NCBI GenBank assembly: GCA_900765525.1
Contig: CAAFRY010000184.1
Span: 1-18,456, forward strand
DNA length: 18,456 bases
From: an uncultured Blautia sp.
GTDB taxonomy: Bacteria; Bacillota; Clostridia; Lachnospirales; Lachnospiraceae
Direction of reading: 5' to 3'
Below, one piece after another: positions 14,722 to 18,456 of this stretch. The notes beneath the pieces are model-generated. The model made no database searches. It was given only the letters and a program-made list of their open reading frames with translations, and was not told the origin of the DNA. Numbering within the stretch: the stretch's first letter is position 1; each line of letters opens with the position of its first letter. A program made the translations under genes and the position numbers.

Positions 14722-15408
14722 ATGACAGCCATGAATATTTTGACAGCCGAAAATTTGAAGAAATATTATTCTTTAGGGGAGAATAAGGTGAAGGCTTTGG
14801 ACGGTGTAAGCCTGAAGGTGGAGAGAGGAGAATTTCTGGCTATTGTAGGCCGTTCGGGAAGCGGGAAGTCCACCCTTCTCCACATGCTGGGCGGCCTGGA
14901 TACGCCCACCTCCGGCCGGGTGATGGTCGGTGGGAAGGACATATCGGCCATGAGCCCCGACGAACTGACCATTTTCCGCAGGCGGAAAATAGGGTTTGTA
15001 TTTCAGGATTACAACCTTCTGCCTACCATGAATCTATATGAAAACGTAGTGCTTCCCATACAATTAGACGGCGTCCGGCCGGATAAGAGATATGTGGAGC
15101 ATATCCTGGAAATCCTGGGATTGAAAGAGAAGAAATACGCCATGCCCGGCCAGCTTTCCGGGGGACAGCAGCAAAGGGCGGCACTGGCCAGGGCGCTGGC
15201 GGCCAAGCCGGATATTGTGCTGGCAGACGAGCCTACGGGAAATTTGGATACAGCTACAAGTCAGGATGTGCTGGGACTGATTCGGGTTTCCAGTGAGCAG
15301 TTGGGGCAGACCGTGGTGATGATAACCCATAACGAGGAAATTGCCCAGATGGCCTCCAGGATGATAAGACTGGAAGATGGAAAAATCTGCGGAGGTGGCC
15401 GGGTATGA
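14722..15408 (+). CDS. ABC transporter ATPase (MacB/BceA/LolD-like)
   Basis: A 228-residue nucleotide-binding subunit of the MacB/LolD/BceA class. Walker A is GRSGSGKST (43-51), the Q-loop is FVFQDYNLLP (Gln95), the signature is LSGGQQQR (145-152), Walker B is IVLADE (165-170), the D-loop is GNLD, and the switch is His203 in ITHNEE. It energises the FtsX-type permease encoded next, which starts within its stop codon (ATGA overlap). Two starts are possible: ATG 14722 behind AGGAAG, and ATG 14731 behind AAAGGA; the longer is given. By context the pair removes or senses cell-envelope-active peptides, or does mechanotransmission like MacB; direct substrate transport across the membrane is not required in this class. 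Confidence 0.93.
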   Translation: MTAMNILTAENLKKYYSLGENKVKALDGVSLKVERGEFLAIVGRSGSGKSTLLHMLGGLDTPTSGRVMVGGKDISAMSPDELTIFRRRKIGFVFQDYNLLPTMNLYENVVLPIQLDGVRPDKRYVEHILEILGLKEKKYAMPGQLSGGQQQRAALARALAAKPDIVLADEPTGNLDTATSQDVLGLIRVSSEQLGQTVVMITHNEEIAQMASRMIRLEDGKICGGGRV

Positions 15409-17897
15409 TTCAGGTAAGAAATAAGAAGGTCATACGGCAGATTGCCAAGAATACCTACAAGGCCCAGTGGAACCGGAATCTGCTGACGATTTTTGCAATT
15501 ATCCTCACAACCTTTCTCATAACCTCAGTGGTGGGGATGGGCGTCAGCTACTGGGCGACTATAGAAGAGAGGAACCTGGGGATGTCAGGGGCAGACTATG
15601 ACATTGCCCTTACAGAACCAAGAGAAGACCAAATAGAGAAGGCCGGGGAGCTGGATTTGGTGAAATATGCAGGGCTTATGGTGAAGTGTGCCATGGTAAC
15701 CCAGGGAAACGGCCAATATTCCAGCATGATACGGCTGTACTATGCAGACAATACCTGTTGGGAAAAACAATGTCTCCCTGCTTTTGAGAGTTTGGAAGGC
15801 AGGCTGCCGGAAAAAAAGAATGAAATCCTTCTTTCAAAGGAAGCCTTGAAAAAACTGGGAATAGACAAACCAGAAACGGGAATGCATATTTCTCTGACCT
15901 ATTATCCTATGACAGATGAGGGCGGCACAGACTGGGTGCTGACAGAGGATTTTGTGTTATCCGGTTATTTTCGGGATTATTCCGGTCAATCCAGAGGCTT
16001 TATCTCAGAAGAATTCTGGGCGGAAACCGGGGTGACAGCCAGGGACTATGGAATGGGAGAACTGTATTTGACTTTGGATAAAGCCTTTTATACCCAAAAG
16101 GACATGGACAGCCTGGAGGAAGCCCTGGATATGAAAGAAAGGCAGATATTGGAAGGCGGCCCGGAAATCTGGATAGATTTCCTAAAGAAGGGGGCCGGAC
16201 TGACAGGGGTGCTGGTAATGATTCTGGCCAGCGGTTATCTGTTTATTTACAATACTTTGTATCTGTCTATTTCCAAAAATATCCGGTATTATGGACAGCT
16301 AAAGACCATAGGCGTAACCTCCGGGCAGCTGCGGCGAATTATTTATCTTCAGGCTTTGTGGAGCGCCATGGCGGGGATTCCCCTGGGGCTTCTGGCAGGA
16401 GTGGGAATTCTGGGCGGTCTTCTGCCTGCTGCCATGGAAATTCTGGTGGTGGATGCGAAAGCAAGGCTGGGAGGAGGAACCGTTGGTATTATTTGCCTGA
16501 CAGCAGCTCTCTTTGCCGTGGGAACTGTATTTTTCAGCAGCAGGAAGCCGGCGGTAATGGCCGGGAAATGCTCTCCCATAGAGGCGGTGCGTTATTATCC
16601 GGGCAAAACCAAAAATCAGGGAAAAAGAGAAAATGGCGTCCGTACCATGGCCTGGAGAAATATGTTTCGGGACAAAAAGCAGGCCTTTGTTATTTTAGCT
16701 TCCTTTACGGTGGCTTTGTCCCTTTTCCTGGCTGTAAATATATTGCTGCGGGAATATGATACCAAACGGGTGTTGAATCAGATTTTTGACTGTGATATTT
16801 CTGTAGTAAACAATACGATTTTGGAGGAAGAGACGGAACTTTTCACCCCGGAAAAAATAGAGCAAGTCCGGAAAATTCCTCAGGTGGTCCAGGTGCGTAC
16901 CGCAGAGTCGGGAGAAATCTGTATTCCTTATCAGGAGGAGGCCCTGGGCGGTTATTATAAAAGGCTTTTTGCTTCCAGGATGACTCCGGGCGGGGATTAT
17001 GAGGAAACCATAAAGTCCTACCGGGAAAATCCCCAGGCGGAAAATAATCTGTTTGGCAGCAGGCTGGTGGGAATTGACAGCGCTATGTTCGATAAAATCA
17101 ACGGGGAGCTGGGAAACCTTCTGGATAGGGAGGCTTTTCTGGAAGGGGAAGTCGCCCTAATTGAGAAGAGCTACTGGTGTTCTCCTGACGAGGCGGTGGG
17201 TAAAGAGGTTTCCTTTTATTTCCCCCAAGAAGACGGGAAAGAGTACAAAGTGAAAATCGGGGCTATGTGTTATTCTCCGGTAACCTTTTCCGGAGGCTAC
17301 AGTCCTCAGATTATTGTCAGCCAGGAATATGTGAAAAAAATAGGCGCAGATTTATGTATGGAAGTTATGGAGGCGGATTATGAGGAACCCCTCCTGCGAA
17401 AGACAGAGAACCAGGTAAAAGCTGTTTTTGAGGGGGAGGAGAGAGTGGACTTTAGCTCTAAGCTGGAGCGGTATGACGGCATGGCAAAGATAGAAAGCCA
17501 GATAAAGCTTCTAGGCAACAGTTTGGGCGTAATACTGGCTCTTTTGGCCCTTATGAATTATATCAATATGACAGCAGCAGGAATCCAGAACCGGTCCCGG
17601 GAGTTTGCCGCCCTGGAAAGCCTGGGCATGACAAGGACACAAATCAAGAGAAATCTGATAAAAGAGGGACTTGGCTACGGAGGAATTTCTATTTTGTTAT
17701 CCCTGGCGCTGGGTATTCCTTTGGGATTCCTGGTCTTTCAGGCTATGAACATATACGGTGTTTCCTTTTCCCTGCCTATTGGGAAAAATCTGGTTCTCTA
17801 TCTGCTTCTCCTCCTGGCTGCAGGAAGTATCCCTCCGCTTTTATACCGCCGGACTCAGAAAGGAAGTCTGGTGGAGCGAATGAGACGGATTTCCTGA
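15405..17897 (+). CDS. FtsX/MacB-family ABC permease, large two-domain type
   Basis: An 830-residue permease with two FtsX domains. There is an N-terminal helix at about 27-48, an extracytoplasmic region (about 50-262), three helices at about 263-285, 318-345 and 358-378, a fifth helix near 426-447, a second large extracytoplasmic region (about 450-700), and three C-terminal helices near 704-724, 755-780 and 796-815. Both halves carry the FtsX signature: YYGQLKTIGVTSGQLRR (295-311) and EFAALESLGMTRTQIKR near the C-terminus. Eight helices with two extracytoplasmic domains differs from BceB (ten helices, one large loop) and is closer to the Vex/MacB-like permeases of Firmicutes. It works with the ATPase encoded upstream and is probably sensed by the one-helix kinase. 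The ligand is unknown; an antimicrobial peptide is an inference. Confidence 0.88.
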   Translation: MIQVRNKKVIRQIAKNTYKAQWNRNLLTIFAIILTTFLITSVVGMGVSYWATIEERNLGMSGADYDIALTEPREDQIEKAGELDLVKYAGLMVKCAMVTQGNGQYSSMIRLYYADNTCWEKQCLPAFESLEGRLPEKKNEILLSKEALKKLGIDKPETGMHISLTYYPMTDEGGTDWVLTEDFVLSGYFRDYSGQSRGFISEEFWAETGVTARDYGMGELYLTLDKAFYTQKDMDSLEEALDMKERQILEGGPEIWIDFLKKGAGLTGVLVMILASGYLFIYNTLYLSISKNIRYYGQLKTIGVTSGQLRRIIYLQALWSAMAGIPLGLLAGVGILGGLLPAAMEILVVDAKARLGGGTVGIICLTAALFAVGTVFFSSRKPAVMAGKCSPIEAVRYYPGKTKNQGKRENGVRTMAWRNMFRDKKQAFVILASFTVALSLFLAVNILLREYDTKRVLNQIFDCDISVVNNTILEEETELFTPEKIEQVRKIPQVVQVRTAESGEICIPYQEEALGGYYKRLFASRMTPGGDYEETIKSYRENPQAENNLFGSRLVGIDSAMFDKINGELGNLLDREAFLEGEVALIEKSYWCSPDEAVGKEVSFYFPQEDGKEYKVKIGAMCYSPVTFSGGYSPQIIVSQEYVKKIGADLCMEVMEADYEEPLLRKTENQVKAVFEGEERVDFSSKLERYDGMAKIESQIKLLGNSLGVILALLALMNYINMTAAGIQNRSREFAALESLGMTRTQIKRNLIKEGLGYGGISILLSLALGIPLGFLVFQAMNIYGVSFSLPIGKNLVLYLLLLLAAGSIPPLLYRRTQKGSLVERMRRIS

Positions 17898-17913
17898 TTT
17901 GAGCTGTCTGGGA

Positions 17914-17942
17914 TTGACAATTATCTGCAGAAAAGATAGACT
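17914..17942 (+). promoter_or_regulatory. SigA-type promoter of the MarR-family gene with internal dyad
   Basis: TTGACA (17914-17919) and TAGACT (17937-17942) are separated by exactly 17 nt, a near-consensus housekeeping promoter starting 17 nt after the permease stop. A dyad TATCT-gcagaaa-AGATA (17922-17938) fills the spacer and could be the MarR protein's own operator. Start of translation is at 17980. Confidence 0.6.
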
Positions 17943-17979
17943 GGTTTCTAGTAAAAAGTTTCTGTGGAGAGGAAAAAGA

Positions 17980-18417
17980 ATGGATTATAGAAAAATTGCG
18001 GAGGAATTCTGCAGCATACGAGCGCTAAGTGCAAAAAGAATGACAGAGGTGGAAAATTCCGTTTCCGCCAGGGGAGAGGCCAGCGTTCTCTTGTTTTTGT
18101 CCCAGACAGAGGGAGAGGTTCTGGCTGGACAGATAGCCAGAAGTCTGGAGCTTTCGGCCAGCAGGGGAACTAATATTTTAAACAGCCTGGAGAAAAAGGG
18201 GCTGGTTCAGAGAAGAAGCGACAGCAGGGATAAGCGAAAGGTCTACATATCCCTGACCCAGGAGGGAAGAAGCTTTATTGAAGAAAAGCACCAGGAAGCA
18301 ATCCGGCATTTTGAAAGGATTTTCAGGAAGCTGGGACAGGAGGATTCAGAAAATTATATTCGGATTATGAAAAGATTTTACCGGATTATGGAGGAAGAAA
18401 TTCGGGAATTTGAGTAA
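17980..18417 (+). CDS. MarR-family transcriptional regulator
   Basis: A 145-residue winged-helix regulator with a helical N-terminus (about 1-45), a DNA-binding domain at about 46-97 (VLAGQIARSLELSASRGTNILNSLEKKGLVQRR), the wing with the typical SDSRDKRKVYISLT (80-93), and a C-terminal dimerisation helix pair. The start is ATG 17980, with GGAGAGG at 17966-17972. The frame is open to a TTG at 17899, but that extension lies across the promoter and has no ribosome binding site. It is preceded by its own promoter, so it is probably a separate unit that may control genes beyond the window end. Ligand unknown. Confidence 0.88.
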   Translation: MDYRKIAEEFCSIRALSAKRMTEVENSVSARGEASVLLFLSQTEGEVLAGQIARSLELSASRGTNILNSLEKKGLVQRRSDSRDKRKVYISLTQEGRSFIEEKHQEAIRHFERIFRKLGQEDSENYIRIMKRFYRIMEEEIREFE

Positions 18418-18456
18418 AACAGGAAATCAGAAATAACAGAAAAGGCGCAGGCCATA

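Noticed and set aside
17899..17979. TTG start extending the MarR protein by 27 residues
   Set aside because: The extension covers the promoter and has no ribosome binding site; GGAGAGG fits ATG 17980.
1..18456. CRISPR arrays, tRNA or rRNA genes, insertion sequences with transposase
   Set aside because: No regularly spaced repeats, no cloverleaf or rRNA stretches and no transposase or integrase domains were seen.

Overview
The window reads as chromosome of a gut Lachnospiraceae-type Firmicute (Clostridia). Evidence: strong AAGGAGG-type ribosome binding sites, tightly overlapped same-strand genes, moderate GC, and a beta-mannan phosphorolysis locus of the kind known from Roseburia intestinalis and Ruminococcus albus. 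No species can be named from the sequence alone.

Region 1 (1-9356, + strand) is the cytosolic half of a beta-mannan utilisation locus: mannooligosaccharide phosphorylase (GH130), cellobiose/mannobiose 2-epimerase, mannosylglucose phosphorylase (GH130), a small membrane-anchored protein of unknown function, a CE2-like SGNH acetylesterase, a phosphohexomutase, and a fused phosphomannose isomerase-ROK kinase. Together they could deacetylate imported mannooligosaccharides, shorten them with inorganic phosphate to mannose-1-P, epimerise the last mannobiose to mannosylglucose, split that into mannose-1-P and glucose, and send both products into glycolysis. The importer and extracellular mannanase are not in the window and would be expected upstream. 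A 137-bp inverted-repeat-bounded, hairpin-rich element (4157-4293) lies between the membrane protein and the esterase. A terminator (9320-9356) closes the locus.

Region 2 (9418-11048, - strand) is a two-gene ECF sigma factor and DUF4179 putative anti-sigma operon.

Region 3 (11049-11335) is a divergent control region with three copies of a 17-nt motif, two of them forming a long dyad.

Region 4 (11336-17897, + strand) holds a lone MNT-type nucleotidyltransferase, a MATE efflux pump, an OmpR-family response regulator and a one-TM histidine kinase, all overlapping end to end. After a 135-nt gap with a direct repeat come an ABC ATPase and a large FtsX/MacB-type permease. This resembles the two-component/ABC peptide-sensing and detoxification modules of Firmicutes (BceRS-BceAB, Vex-like). 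Region 5 (17914-18417) is a MarR-family regulator with its own near-consensus promoter.

Most of the window belongs to recognisable families. The parts least explained by known systems are the isomerase-kinase fusion, whose kinase half has an altered catalytic motif; the unknown membrane protein inside the mannan locus; the 137-bp element; and the divergent three-motif region that faces a sigma/anti-sigma pair on one side and an orphan nucleotidyltransferase-MATE unit on the other.
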